DNA of 64,000 nt. Source: Glycomyces tritici. Lineage in GTDB: Bacteria; Actinomycetota; Actinomycetes; Mycobacteriales; Micromonosporaceae. Position numbers and translations under genes: made by a program. This document shows positions 34,221 through 43,212 of this stretch, one piece after another (positions within the stretch are counted from its first letter, which is position 1; each line of letters starts with the position of its first letter). The DNA lies in contig NZ_JAUEMJ010000002.1 in the NCBI RefSeq assembly GCF_030403505.1, positions 586,776 to 650,775 of the forward strand. The letters are read 5' to 3'. The notes beneath the pieces are model-generated. The model was not told where the DNA came from, did no database searches, and worked only from the letters and a program-made list of their open reading frames with translations.

Positions 34221-35600
34221 ATGCCCTCACGTCGCACGCTCCTCACCACTGCGATGGCTTCGGCTGTCGCCGGCGCCATCGGCGCGCCGAACGCCGCGCA
34301 CGCCCAGACCTACGCGGCCTACGCGATGGCCTACTTCAAAGAGTCGCCGGACATGACCGACGACAGCTACGCCCTGCACCTCGCCGTCAGCCGCGACGGC
34401 CTGGACTGGACGCCGCTCAACCAGAACGCCCCGGTCGCCACGCCCACTGCGGGGATGCAGGGCCTGCGAGACCCGTTCCTCCTGCGCAAGCAGGACGGCA
34501 CCTTCACCGTCCTCGCCACCGACCTCAAAGGACGCGTTTTCAACCTCAACAACCAGTACATCCACGTCTGGGATTCGCCCGATCTTCGCAGCTTCACCGG
34601 CTACCGGCGAGTCCGCCTGCACAATCTGGCCACGCACTCGTGGGCTCCGACCGCCTTCTGGGACCCGAGCCGCAACCGCTACGCCGTCGTCTACTCCGCA
34701 TTCAACGGCACCCGCGACGTCTTCATGGTCAACTACACGACCGACTTCGTGAACATGGGCGCCGCGCAGGTCTTCTTCGACCCCGGCTTCAACATCCTCG
34801 ACGGCGACGTCCTCGTTCACAACGGCGCGTTCTATCTGGCCTACAAGAACATGGCCAACGGCAACCTCTACATCTCCCGATCCGCCACAGGCCAACCGAA
34901 CACCTTCACCACCCTCACCAGCGGGGTGCGCCAAGGCAGCGCGATCGAAGCCCCGATCCTCGTCAAGGCCAACGGCGCCAACACGTTCTGGCTCTGGGGC
35001 GACTCCTTCCAGCCCGACAACGCAGTCTTCTACGCCTGGCGCTCGACCGACATCAACGGCAATTCCTGGACCGCCCTCAACCAGCGCGACTACACCGCGC
35101 CCCTCAGCAGCAAGCACGCAGGGATACTCCCGATCACCGAGGCCGAACGGGCCGCGCTCGTGAGCCGTTGGGGCGCACCGCAATGGAACCGTCTCAAGTC
35201 CTACAACTTCCCGGGCCGGTTCGTGCGCCACGCAGACAGCGTCGCCCGGATCGACCCGTTCCCGATGGAACCGCCGGCCGACCAGCAGTGGCGGCTGCGC
35301 CCGGGCCTGGCCGACCCCGCCGGGGTCTCGTTCGAGTCGGTGAACTACCCCGGCCGGTTCCTGCGCCACTCCGGCTACGCGATCCGCCTGGACGCCAACG
35401 ACAACACGACGCAGTTCGCGGCCGACGCCACCTTCACCCGGACGGCGGGCCTGGCCGACGTCGCTTGGACCTCGTTCCGGTCCTACAACGTCCCGGACCG
35501 GTACCTGCGCCATTCGGGTTACGTCCTGCGGATCGACCCGATCACGGCGTCCTCTTCCGCGACCGACCGGCAGGACGCGACCTTCAAGATCACCTACTAG
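34221..35600 (+). CDS. Secreted GH43 arabinosidase with AbfB domain (second)
   Basis: A 459-aa enzyme with signal peptide (SRRTLLTTAMA; cleavage near residue 28, AHA-QT), a GH43 propeller (about 30-310) and an AbfB/CBM42 trefoil (about 315-459) with repeats SYNFPGRFVRH, SVNYPGRFLRHSGY and SYNVPDRYLRHSGY. Candidate catalytic residues: Asp84 (RDPFL, base), Asp194 or Asp196 (LDGDVL, modulator) and Glu243 (IEAPILVK, acid). The propeller differs clearly from that of the gene at 13414 and belongs to another GH43 subgroup, so a distinct arabinose linkage is likely. AAAGG precedes the ATG by nine bases. Confidence 0.86.
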   Translation: MPSRRTLLTTAMASAVAGAIGAPNAAHAQTYAAYAMAYFKESPDMTDDSYALHLAVSRDGLDWTPLNQNAPVATPTAGMQGLRDPFLLRKQDGTFTVLATDLKGRVFNLNNQYIHVWDSPDLRSFTGYRRVRLHNLATHSWAPTAFWDPSRNRYAVVYSAFNGTRDVFMVNYTTDFVNMGAAQVFFDPGFNILDGDVLVHNGAFYLAYKNMANGNLYISRSATGQPNTFTTLTSGVRQGSAIEAPILVKANGANTFWLWGDSFQPDNAVFYAWRSTDINGNSWTALNQRDYTAPLSSKHAGILPITEAERAALVSRWGAPQWNRLKSYNFPGRFVRHADSVARIDPFPMEPPADQQWRLRPGLADPAGVSFESVNYPGRFLRHSGYAIRLDANDNTTQFAADATFTRTAGLADVAWTSFRSYNVPDRYLRHSGYVLRIDPITASSSATDRQDATFKITY

Positions 35601-35955
35601 GACCGTAATGCCGACCGCGTTCCGCCGCACAGCTCTGGGATTGAGCTCGATCCTCCTGTGACGGTCACCGACGCCGGCTACTCCCCCACGCGGTCCGCCG
35701 CGGCCGTCGCGCCGCGACGAGCATGACCCGCCTTCCCCCCGCCTGCACCTTTAGGAGCTGCACACGCGACCGGCACTCAGCACGGCGCCCGCCGAAGCGT
35801 GGTGCGGGGACGACCACCGGTCGCCCATGTACATGTGGACGGTCCCGCCTGCACGCTGCAGTGCGAACACGAAGGTGCACTGCGGCTGAACAGGCCCGCG
35901 TCCCGCCAACGAGTAGGAAAATTTTTGGTTCAAGCCTTCGGCTCACCTATCAGTG

Positions 35956-35971
35956 AAGTTATCGCTCACCT
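35956..35971. promoter_or_regulatory. GTGANCGATAAC-type operator before PL11 gene
   Basis: AAGTTATCGCTCACCT, the complement of AGGTGAGCGATAACTT, contains the full core GTGAGCGATAAC shared with three other plant-polysaccharide genes. It lies about 210 bp upstream of the start. Confidence 0.62.
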
Positions 35972-36057
35972 TAATTAAGTCGCGTCGTCCAACCATTGTT
36001 GAACGCTCCCATGGACTTGCATCGAAATTGAAGCTTGTCTATACTTTACTCTATAAT

Positions 36058-36069
36058 TGAATCGATTCA
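36058..36069. promoter_or_regulatory. 12-bp perfect palindrome in PL11 promoter region
   Basis: TGAATCGATTCA lies in an AT-rich stretch 112 bp before the lyase start and may be a second operator or an activator site. Only the symmetry supports it. Confidence 0.4.
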
Positions 36070-36180
36070 TTTTTTCAAGTCTCGATGCGGCGCACCGTGA
36101 ACTTCCGGCATGCCCGCGGTGCCGCCCGCTCCTCCGCCGATCTCGGCGGATCCACCCTCACCAGTACACGCGGAGCAATC

Positions 36181-38415
36181 ATGCGTAAAACCCGTAATCG
36201 ACGGGTGCGAAGCCTGTCCATCCTCGCGGTGGTCAGCCTCGCGGCCGTCGCCATACCGACGGCGGCGAACCTCACCGCCCAAGCCGCCACCACCAGGTAC
36301 GAAGCAGAGAACGCCCCGGCCACGTGCGCCGGCGCGATTGAATCGAATCATTCCGGCTTCTCCGGCGCCGGGTTCTGCAACTCGGACAACGCCGTCGGCG
36401 CCTCGGCCCAGTTCACCGTCAACGCCCCGAGCGCGGGCTCGGTCACCCTGGGGGTCCGGTACGCCCACGGCGGCACCGACACCCGCTCGGCCGACATCGT
36501 CGTCAACGGCGCAACCGTGCAAGCGGCCAGCTCGTTCGCCGCGACCGGGGCCTGGACCACGTGGTCGACCAAGACGGTCACCATCCCGGTCAACGCCGGC
36601 AGCAACACCGTCCGGCTCGTCGCCTCCACGGCGGCGGGGCTGGCGAACATCGACTTCGTCGAGATCACCGACGGCGACCCGCCCCAGGGCGGGGACGGCC
36701 GGTACGAGGTCGAGGCGCTGACGCGCGGGGTCACCGTGGTGCCCTCGGGCAGCGGGCGCCTCGTGTCCTGGCGGCTGCTCGGCACGGACGCCGAGAACAC
36801 GGCGTTCAACGTCTACCGCGACGGGACGAAGGTGAACGCCTCCCCCCTGACCGGGGCGACGAACTACCTCGACACCGGCGGCTCCTCCAGCTCGCAGTAC
36901 ACGGTCCGCACGGTCGTGAACGGCGCCGAAGGCCCCGCGGCGGGCGTGGAGGCCCGGTTCAACTCCAGCGGCTACCTCGACATCCCGATCCAGCGGCCCT
37001 CCAGTAGCGGGTTCACCTACGCGGCCAACGACGCCAGCGTCGGCGACCTGGACGGCGACGGGGACTACGAGTACATCGTCATGTGGTACCCCTCCAATGC
37101 CAAGGACAACTCGCAGGCGGGCGTCACCGGCAACACCATCATCGACGCCTACCAGCTCGACGGCACCCGCCTCTGGCGTATCGACCTGGGCCGCAACATC
37201 CGCTCCGGCGCGCACTACACCCAGTTCCAGGTGTTCGACTACGACGGCGACGGCAAGGCCGAGATCGCGATGAAGACCGCCGACGGGACCCGGGACGGCC
37301 GGGGCACCGTCATCGGCTCCGCCAGCGCCGACCACCGCAACGGCGACGGGTACGTGCTCGCCGGACCGGAGTTCTTGACGATCTTCAACGGTCAGACCGG
37401 CGCCGCCATGGACACGGTCAACTACAACCCGCCGCGCGGCAACGTGTCCTCCTGGGGCGACAGCTACGGGAACCGGGTCGACCGGTTCCTGGCAGGCACG
37501 GCCTATCTGGACGGTGAGACCCCGTCGATGATCTTCGCCCGCGGCTACTACACGCGCAGCGTGATCTGGGCCGTGGACTGGAATGGCACGGACCTGACCA
37601 CCCGCTGGACGTTCGACTCGAATTCCGCGGGCAGCCAGTACGCGGGCCAGGGCGCGCACAGCCTCTCCGTCGCCGACATGAACGGCGACGGCAACCAGGA
37701 CGTCGTCTACGGCGCCATGGCCGTCGGCTCGAACGGGCAGCCGCTGTGGAACACCAGGTTCGGCCACGGCGACGCGCTTCACGTCTCGGACTTCGTTCCC
37801 AGCCGTGCCGGCCAGGAGGTGTTCATGGTGCATGAGAGCGGCAGCCAGCCGTCCTCGCACTTGAACGGCTCGAACGGCTCCATCCTGTTCCAGACCAGTC
37901 CGAACGGTGACAACGGGCGCGGCGTCGCCGCGAACATCCTGGCGAGCAACCCGGGCGCCGAGTACTGGTCCCTGGCTCCCAGCGGCCTGCGCAACGCCTC
38001 CGGTTCCAACATCGGGGCGCAGCCCGCCTCGGCGAACTTCTTGTCCTGGTGGGACGGGGACGGGGAGCGCGAGCTCCTGAACGGCACCCAGATCACCAAC
38101 TACCCGTCCGGAACGCTGCTGAACGGTTCGGGGGTGGCGTCCGGCAACGGTACGAAGTCCACGCCTGCGCTGTCTGCAGACCTGTTCGGGGACTGGCGGG
38201 AGGAGGTCATCTGGCGCACGAGCGACAGTTCCGCGCTGCGGATCTACGCGACTCCGCATCAGACGAACCTGCGCATCGCCACGCTGATGCACGACGTCCA
38301 GTACCGGGTCGCGATCGCCTGGCAGAACACGGCTTACAACCAGCCGCCGCACCCGAGCTTCTACATCGGCAGCGACAAGACCAGTTACCCCTGGCCCGAC
38401 GTCCACACCCCGTAA
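36181..38415 (+). CDS. Secreted rhamnogalacturonan lyase, PL11, with CBM35-like domain
   Basis: A 744-aa secreted enzyme. It has a signal peptide (residues 1-35, TAQAATT), a CBM35/CBM6-like module (TRYEAENAPATC to FVEITDG, about 38-160), a short linker and a PL11 eight-bladed propeller (about 170-744). Family marks are VSWRLLGTDAENTAFNVYRD, VGDLDGDGDYEYIVMWYPSN (Ca-binding), QVFDYDGDGKAEIAMKTADG and LSADLFGDWREEVIWRTSDS. PL11 lyases cut rhamnogalacturonan I, the pectin backbone that carries arabinan side chains, by beta-elimination. The ATG at 36181 follows GGAG and starts the signal peptide. It sits with arabinan-cleaving GH43 and GH62 genes. Confidence 0.92.
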   Translation: MRKTRNRRVRSLSILAVVSLAAVAIPTAANLTAQAATTRYEAENAPATCAGAIESNHSGFSGAGFCNSDNAVGASAQFTVNAPSAGSVTLGVRYAHGGTDTRSADIVVNGATVQAASSFAATGAWTTWSTKTVTIPVNAGSNTVRLVASTAAGLANIDFVEITDGDPPQGGDGRYEVEALTRGVTVVPSGSGRLVSWRLLGTDAENTAFNVYRDGTKVNASPLTGATNYLDTGGSSSSQYTVRTVVNGAEGPAAGVEARFNSSGYLDIPIQRPSSSGFTYAANDASVGDLDGDGDYEYIVMWYPSNAKDNSQAGVTGNTIIDAYQLDGTRLWRIDLGRNIRSGAHYTQFQVFDYDGDGKAEIAMKTADGTRDGRGTVIGSASADHRNGDGYVLAGPEFLTIFNGQTGAAMDTVNYNPPRGNVSSWGDSYGNRVDRFLAGTAYLDGETPSMIFARGYYTRSVIWAVDWNGTDLTTRWTFDSNSAGSQYAGQGAHSLSVADMNGDGNQDVVYGAMAVGSNGQPLWNTRFGHGDALHVSDFVPSRAGQEVFMVHESGSQPSSHLNGSNGSILFQTSPNGDNGRGVAANILASNPGAEYWSLAPSGLRNASGSNIGAQPASANFLSWWDGDGERELLNGTQITNYPSGTLLNGSGVASGNGTKSTPALSADLFGDWREEVIWRTSDSSALRIYATPHQTNLRIATLMHDVQYRVAIAWQNTAYNQPPHPSFYIGSDKTSYPWPDVHTP

Positions 38416-38424
38416 GCACCGCGC

Positions 38425-38496
38425 GCCTCCGGTTCGGGCGATAGCGCGCCCGGAGGCCTGAACCGCGTCGAGGCGGACCCTGTGAGGGTCCGCCTC
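38425..38496. terminator. Tandem terminator hairpins between PL11 and ABC exporter
   Basis: GCCTCCGG/CCGGAGGC (38425-38457) is followed by GAGGCGGACCCT-GTG-AGGGTCCGCCTC (38470-38496), a perfect 12-bp stem with a 3-base loop. They separate converging genes and can act in both directions. Confidence 0.8.
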
Positions 38497-38512
38497 GGCC
38501 TGCTTCTGCCCG

Positions 38513-40285
38513 TCAGTGCTTGCCGGTCTGGGTCAGGTGCATATCGGCGTATCGGCCCGAGGCCCCGAGCAGTTCCTCGTGGGTGCCCTGCTCCACGATG
38601 CGTCCCTTGTCGAGCACGACGATGCGGTCGGCTTGGCGGATGGTGGAGAGCCGGTGCGCGACGATGAGGGAGGTGCGGTTCCGCATGAGACGGTTGAGTG
38701 CCTCTTTGACCAGCTCCTCGGCCGCCGGGTCGAGCGCCGAGGTCGCCTCGTCGAGCAGGAGGATGCGCGGGTTGCGGACGAGCGCCCGGGCGATCGCGAG
38801 CCGCTGGCGCTGACCGCCCGACAAGCGCGCGCCGCGCTCCCCGACCACCGTGTCGAGGCCGTCGGGGAGCTCCTGCACGAACTGCCAGGCGTTGGCGTCG
38901 CGAAGTGCGCGGGCGATCCGCTCCTCGTCGGCGTCTCGCATGCCGTAGGCCACGTTCTCGCGGATGGTGCCTTCGAACAGGACCGATTCCTGCGGTACCA
39001 CGGAGATGAACCGGCGCGCCGTGCGCAGATCGAGCCGCTGCATGTCGACGCCGTCGAGCAGGATGCGGCCCGATGCGGGTCGCACGAACCCCAGCACGAG
39101 GTTGAGCAGCGTCGACTTCCCCGAACCCGACGGCCCGACGAACGCGACCGTGGTTCCCGGTTCGATCTCGAGCGAGACTTCCTGCACCGCATCGGATTCG
39201 GCGTCCGGGTAGCGGTGCGAGACGCTCTCGAGGGCCAGGCGGCCCTCCACGGCGTCGACTTGCTGCTTACCGGCGTTCTGCTCGATGTCGGGCTCTTCCA
39301 GCACCTCCGCGATCGAGCGGACCGACTCCAGCCCGCGCGCTCCGACCGGAATCAGCATCATCAGCTGCGTGAGCCCTTGGGTCAGCAGCGCGAAGTAGGT
39401 CGACAGCAGCACCACTTCGCCAGCCGTGATCGGCAGGATCCCGGTGAGCGCGAACGTCGCCGCAAGCACGAGGCAGCCGACGCCCAGCAGCTGCATGGTG
39501 ACCCACGAAATGGAGGCCACGTGGCCGTTGAGCATGTCCAGGTGCAGGCCGGCGTGCCGCACGTTCGCCGCGCTGCTGGCCACCCGCGAGACCGCCGTCT
39601 GCTCCAGGCCGTGCGCCCGGGTGACCGGCATGAGCGAGGCCATCTCGCCGACCCTCGCCGCCAGCGACTCCATCTCCCGCCGGAACTGCTCGTTGCGGGC
39701 ACGGGAGCGGCGGCGCAGGCCGGCGCGCAGCCCGATCGCGATGGGTACGGCGAGGGCGTACACGGGCAGGAACTGGGGAACGGTTATCGCGGTCATGCTG
39801 AGGGCGCCGATGAGCACCATGGTCGCCGACAGGAGCGGATGCGTGACCTGCTGGAGCATGAGCTCGACGTTCTCGACGTCCCGCACCAGCTTCGTCTGCA
39901 CGATCGAGGAGCTCACCCGGGTGTGGTAGCCGATCGACAGGCTCTGCAGCCGGGCGGCCAGGGCGTTGCGGAGGTCGGCGCCGGTATCGCGCACCACCGT
40001 CATGAAGTTGCGGGTGTAGATGATGTGGTTGGGGTAGTTCTGCACCAGCAGGAGCACCGCGAGGGCGAGCCACCCCAGGACCGCCGTGACCGAGCCGTCG
40101 GCGACGACGAGGTCGATGATCGCGGCTGTCACCACGGGCAGGAACCACAGTGGAATCTCTTTGACGGTGAACGCGGCGACAGCCAGGAGCATGCGCCATG
40201 GGCGGCGCATGAGCAGGCGGAACACCGATCGCGCGGCTTGGGAGCCGCTCAGGGGAGACCGTTCGGCAAACGCTTGCAGTGACAT
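38513..40285 (-). CDS. ABC transporter, fused permease-ATPase (multidrug-exporter type)
   Basis: A 590-aa half-transporter. Six membrane helices (about 30-325) are followed by a nucleotide-binding domain (about 345-590) with Walker A GPSGSGKST, Q-loop VVPQES, signature LSGGQRQRLAIARAL, Walker B ILLLDEATSALD and switch His in VAHRLST. It works as a dimer exporting lipids, drugs or peptides; the substrate is unknown. A TATTAT -10 (40292-40297 on the minus strand) sits seven bases before the ATG, so the transcript is probably leaderless and the longer frame to 40555 is not coding. Confidence 0.9.
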   Translation of the reverse strand: MSLQAFAERSPLSGSQAARSVFRLLMRRPWRMLLAVAAFTVKEIPLWFLPVVTAAIIDLVVADGSVTAVLGWLALAVLLLVQNYPNHIIYTRNFMTVVRDTGADLRNALAARLQSLSIGYHTRVSSSIVQTKLVRDVENVELMLQQVTHPLLSATMVLIGALSMTAITVPQFLPVYALAVPIAIGLRAGLRRRSRARNEQFRREMESLAARVGEMASLMPVTRAHGLEQTAVSRVASSAANVRHAGLHLDMLNGHVASISWVTMQLLGVGCLVLAATFALTGILPITAGEVVLLSTYFALLTQGLTQLMMLIPVGARGLESVRSIAEVLEEPDIEQNAGKQQVDAVEGRLALESVSHRYPDAESDAVQEVSLEIEPGTTVAFVGPSGSGKSTLLNLVLGFVRPASGRILLDGVDMQRLDLRTARRFISVVPQESVLFEGTIRENVAYGMRDADEERIARALRDANAWQFVQELPDGLDTVVGERGARLSGGQRQRLAIARALVRNPRILLLDEATSALDPAAEELVKEALNRLMRNRTSLIVAHRLSTIRQADRIVVLDKGRIVEQGTHEELLGASGRYADMHLTQTGKH

Positions 40286-40764
40286 TCGTCGATAATACGC
40301 TCGGTAGGCGCCGCATGTCTCTGGGGTGGCTGTCTTGGCCCAGCCGGGATGCTCGTCGAAGGCCGCCCACAGGTTGCCTTCGCGCGCCAAGCGACGCGGC
40401 GCAAGATGGTGGAGCCCCAGGGCGCCGCTCTGCCGGTTTCCCGCCGGTATGCCGCCTTGAATACCACCGCAACCCGGGGCACAGTGGACGGGGTGCCCGG
40501 CCGGCGAGCTCCCATCGGCCGCAGGCGACCAGTCTCCTACAGAACGGGCACACATGCGGTCGCGCCCCGGCGATCGTCGGCGCCCGGGTCGATGCCCTGG
40601 CCCTGAACGGACTCCGAGCCGGTCGCCTCCATCTCGGCCTCTGACGAGGGATCCCCTTGTCCCCCACAGCGGTCGAGGCTTCCAACCGATCCGCTGAAAC
40701 AGACCGCATCCATGGCGTCGCGCCCGGGGCGCCGCCGCACACCACCACCGGAAGGTCGAAACTC
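40286..40764. other. Intergenic region between divergent exporter and secreted-protein genes
   Basis: 479 bp. The left end holds the leaderless exporter promoter (TATTAT at 40292-40297, GAGACA about 18 bp further upstream). Frames in the rest lack family features, and no operator seen elsewhere in the window recurs. Confidence 0.45.
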
Positions 40765-42804
40765 ATGACGAACCACGACGACTTCTCGTCGCATCCCAAG
40801 CCATCGCGCGGCGCTGTGCGCCGTCGCCGACTGCTCGCCTCCGCAGCGGGAGGCACCGCCGTGCTCGTCACGGCCGTCGTCACCGTCATGACCGCAGGTC
40901 TCGCCACAGCAGCGGCACCCACGAGCGGCCAAGAGGTCACCGACCAGCCTGCCGCCCTTGACACTTCTGGCCAGGCTCCGGAGACGGTCCTGCTGCCGAC
41001 CGGCGACCGGGTCCGGATGCGACCGGACGGCACGATCGGGCTCCTGCCCGCCGAAGGCCGCGACGACATCGGGTTCCACGCGGTCACGGCCGCGGACGGC
41101 AGCGGCGACACGATCATCGTCCCGCAAGACAAGTCCGACGAAATCCTTTCGGGTACCGAGGACTCCCGCCGGTACAACGTCACCCAGCTCATCGCGGACG
41201 GCAACACCGACGCCGCCGACGTGGAGGCGTCCCAGCTGGAGTCTTACGCGGGCCTGCCACCGACGACCGACGACGCCGGTGCCGAAGCCGCTCAGACGCT
41301 CACCGTCGCCATCAAGGACCGCTCCGGCGACGTCCCCGCCTCCAGCCACGTGACCTGGTTCGACACCGCCGACCCCGACCACAACGGGTCACTCGAGTTC
41401 GACGCCGGCGGCATCGCCTCCGCCGACCTCACGCCCGGCGCCTACCTCCTCACCTACTCGTTCGGGAACGACTCCACCGACACCGAGCCTGGGGAGGAGA
41501 TCCATGGCATCAGCCATGTCGTGATCGAGGACCAGAGCACGGGCCTCGTTCTCGACGGCGCCGAGGCCCAGCCCGTCACGGTCGAGGTCGAGCGTTCCGA
41601 TGCGACACTGGCCAACGACGTCCTCGCGTTGGCCGCCCTCGCCCCCGACGGTTCGAGCGTCGGGTTGACCAGCTTCGGGAGCGACGCCACCAACCGCTAC
41701 CTCATGCCCGAAACCGACCTGCCCGGGTACGACCTCGGCTTCCGGTACCAGCAGACGCTGACCGGCACCAAAGGCGGGCCGTACGAGTACAACCTCGCGT
41801 TCGCCCAGCACGGCATTCCCGATGACACCGCCTTCCGCGTCGCCGACGACGACCTCGCGGCGGTCGAGACCGAGTACCGCGGCTTCGGCAAGGCCGTGGA
41901 CGGCTTCACCTGCAAGAGCGGCGACCACGCCGTCGCATCCATCGGGATGGGCGTCTGCTTCCTGACTCCTACGTCGTTCCCCTCCGAGCGCCTCGAGCTC
42001 TTCACCGCCGATCCCGCGATCAGCTGGAGCAACCGGGTCGAAGGCGGTCGGTACGACGCGGACGACAACCTGTCGGACGGCTTCCGCGAGGAGGCGGACC
42101 TCGTCTTCGAACCCGGCGAGACCGAGCGGACGTTCCCGCACGGCCCCTTGGCGGCCGGCGGGAGCGCGATGTTCCTCTACAACGAGGACGGCGTCACCCA
42201 TACGGAGAACTTCGCCAACCTGGGCACCAGTGTCAACGGCGAGAAGGTGCACCTGCTCGGGTACACCGGCGATGCGACCCTGCTCCGAGATGGACTCCAG
42301 GTCGACCGGATCACCGGCATCGACCCGTCATTCGGCTTCGGCTTCGACCTCACCGAGCCCGCCGCTGGCCGCTACACGCTTGCCGTCGACGGGACGCGTG
42401 GAACCGCGATCGGACCGTTCGCCACCACCTCCGCTGTCGCATGGACCTTCGACCTCGATCCGACCTCGGTCGGCCCTGAGGGCCAGGTCCTGATCCTTCC
42501 GGCGGTCGGCGTCACCGCGGAGGGCATCGACGGCGGCTGGGCCGAGGACCGCGACCAGGAGCTCACCCTCGAACTGGTGGACGGCGAGGGCAAGGCCGTG
42601 GCGGCAGAGGAGATGACCTTCGAGGTGTCCTACAACGACGGACGGACCTGGAAGTCGGTCGACGTCGACCAGGACGGCAGCACCGCCACCGTCGAGCTCG
42701 ACCACCCCTGGTACACCCGGTACGTCTCGACCCGGACCACCGCTACCGACGCCTCGGGCACCGAGGTCACCCAGACCACTATCCGCTCCTACGGGCTCCG
42801 CTGA
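40765..42804 (+). CDS. Large secreted protein resembling subtilase propeptide and C-terminal domains without a protease domain
   Basis: A 679-aa secreted protein. An N-terminal membrane or signal segment lies at about 22-50 (LLASAAGGTAVLVTAVVTVM... AAA-PT). Residues about 58-120 read VLLPTGDRVRMRPDGTIGLL, GFHAV and RYNVTQLI, the pattern that opens the large S8 peptidases of streptomycetes. After that come beta-sandwich-like repeats (LTVAIKDRSGDVPASSHVTW, VTVEVER...) as found C-terminal to those proteases. The Asp-His-Ser motifs (DTG, HGT, GTS) are absent, so it has no visible catalytic centre. The ATG at 40765 follows GGAAGG. It could be a binding, structural or regulatory relative. Confidence 0.6.
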   Translation: MTNHDDFSSHPKPSRGAVRRRRLLASAAGGTAVLVTAVVTVMTAGLATAAAPTSGQEVTDQPAALDTSGQAPETVLLPTGDRVRMRPDGTIGLLPAEGRDDIGFHAVTAADGSGDTIIVPQDKSDEILSGTEDSRRYNVTQLIADGNTDAADVEASQLESYAGLPPTTDDAGAEAAQTLTVAIKDRSGDVPASSHVTWFDTADPDHNGSLEFDAGGIASADLTPGAYLLTYSFGNDSTDTEPGEEIHGISHVVIEDQSTGLVLDGAEAQPVTVEVERSDATLANDVLALAALAPDGSSVGLTSFGSDATNRYLMPETDLPGYDLGFRYQQTLTGTKGGPYEYNLAFAQHGIPDDTAFRVADDDLAAVETEYRGFGKAVDGFTCKSGDHAVASIGMGVCFLTPTSFPSERLELFTADPAISWSNRVEGGRYDADDNLSDGFREEADLVFEPGETERTFPHGPLAAGGSAMFLYNEDGVTHTENFANLGTSVNGEKVHLLGYTGDATLLRDGLQVDRITGIDPSFGFGFDLTEPAAGRYTLAVDGTRGTAIGPFATTSAVAWTFDLDPTSVGPEGQVLILPAVGVTAEGIDGGWAEDRDQELTLELVDGEGKAVAAEEMTFEVSYNDGRTWKSVDVDQDGSTATVELDHPWYTRYVSTRTTATDASGTEVTQTTIRSYGLR

Positions 42805-42908
42805 ACGCAAGGCGATGAGCGCCCTGCATGCCAAGACCGACAAGGGGATCCGGAAGCGCTCATCGTCGAACCGTTGCGCCAAGACGCAAAGCACGAAGCG
42901 ATAGAGAA

Positions 42909-42943
42909 GCCCCGGTAATCCTGCACGCGGGGATCACCGGGGC
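42909..42943 (-). terminator. Terminator-like hairpin after tRNA fragment
   Basis: GCCCCGGT pairs with ACCGGGGC (8 bp), extended by ATCC/GGAT. On the minus strand it follows the tRNA fragment and continues TTCTCT, the usual place of a tRNA terminator. Confidence 0.6.
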
Positions 42944-42946
42944 TTG

Positions 42947-42998
42947 GCGGCGGAGGATACGGGATTTGAACCCATCACCGGGTATCACCCGAAACCCG
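42947..42998 (-). pseudogene. 3'-end fragment of a class II tRNA (tRNA-Ser-like)
   Basis: On the minus strand one reads a long variable-arm hairpin (CGGGT-GAT-ACCCG), a T-arm (ATGGG TTCAAAT CCCGT), the 3' acceptor strand ATCCTCC and discriminator G, as in actinobacterial tRNA-Ser. The matching 5' acceptor GGAGGAT and D-arm are absent upstream, and the sequence where the anticodon should be has no T33. The fragment thus begins near the variable arm. Such 3' tRNA pieces are typical attachment-site leftovers of integrative elements. Confidence 0.6.
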
Positions 42999-43212
42999 CA
43001 TAGCGCGTGTTTCGGCTGGCATGCAAGGCGTGTGGGTCACCCGCGTGCGGATGGGTTCGCCAAACGTCTTGTAGCCGAAGGACGCTGGGAGATCGTCGAG
43101 CCGTTGACGCTCCGCACAGAGCGGTGGTCACCCAGGCTGATGACCGGCCGTATTCTGCGCGACCGTGTTCGTGCTGCACAGCGAAGTCGACTGGCGGCAC
43201 CTGCCGCCCGGC

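Larger units (their letters stand above)
35601..36180. other. Regulatory region before rhamnogalacturonan lyase gene
   Basis: 580 bp without a supportable gene. The 3' part (35930-36075) is strongly AT-rich and holds the GTGANCGATAAC operator (35956-35971), TTAATTAA (35971-35978) and a TGAATCGATTCA palindrome (36058-36069). A frame starting at 36085 extends the lyase N-terminus but is not needed. Confidence 0.5.
42805..43212. other. Intergenic region with tRNA fragment and hairpins
   Basis: It contains a 10-bp inverted repeat with a long loop (CGATGAGCGC at 42813, GCGCTCATCG at 42856), the hairpin at 42909-42943 and the tRNA-Ser-like fragment at 42947-42998. No convincing protein gene is seen. 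Confidence 0.5.

Noticed and set aside
36085..36180. N-terminal extension of the rhamnogalacturonan lyase
   Set aside because: The frame is open, but the extension places non-hydrophobic sequence before the signal peptide; ATG 36181 with GGAG is better.
40286..40555. N-terminal extension of the ABC exporter
   Set aside because: The extra 90 codons are Gly/Pro/Arg-rich, and a TATTAT -10 lies inside them seven bases before the chosen ATG.
42947..43040. A complete tRNA with CTA anticodon (amber-suppressor or pyrrolysine type)
   Set aside because: A CTA can be read in a possible loop, but U33 is missing, one stem pair fails, and the 5' acceptor strand is absent.
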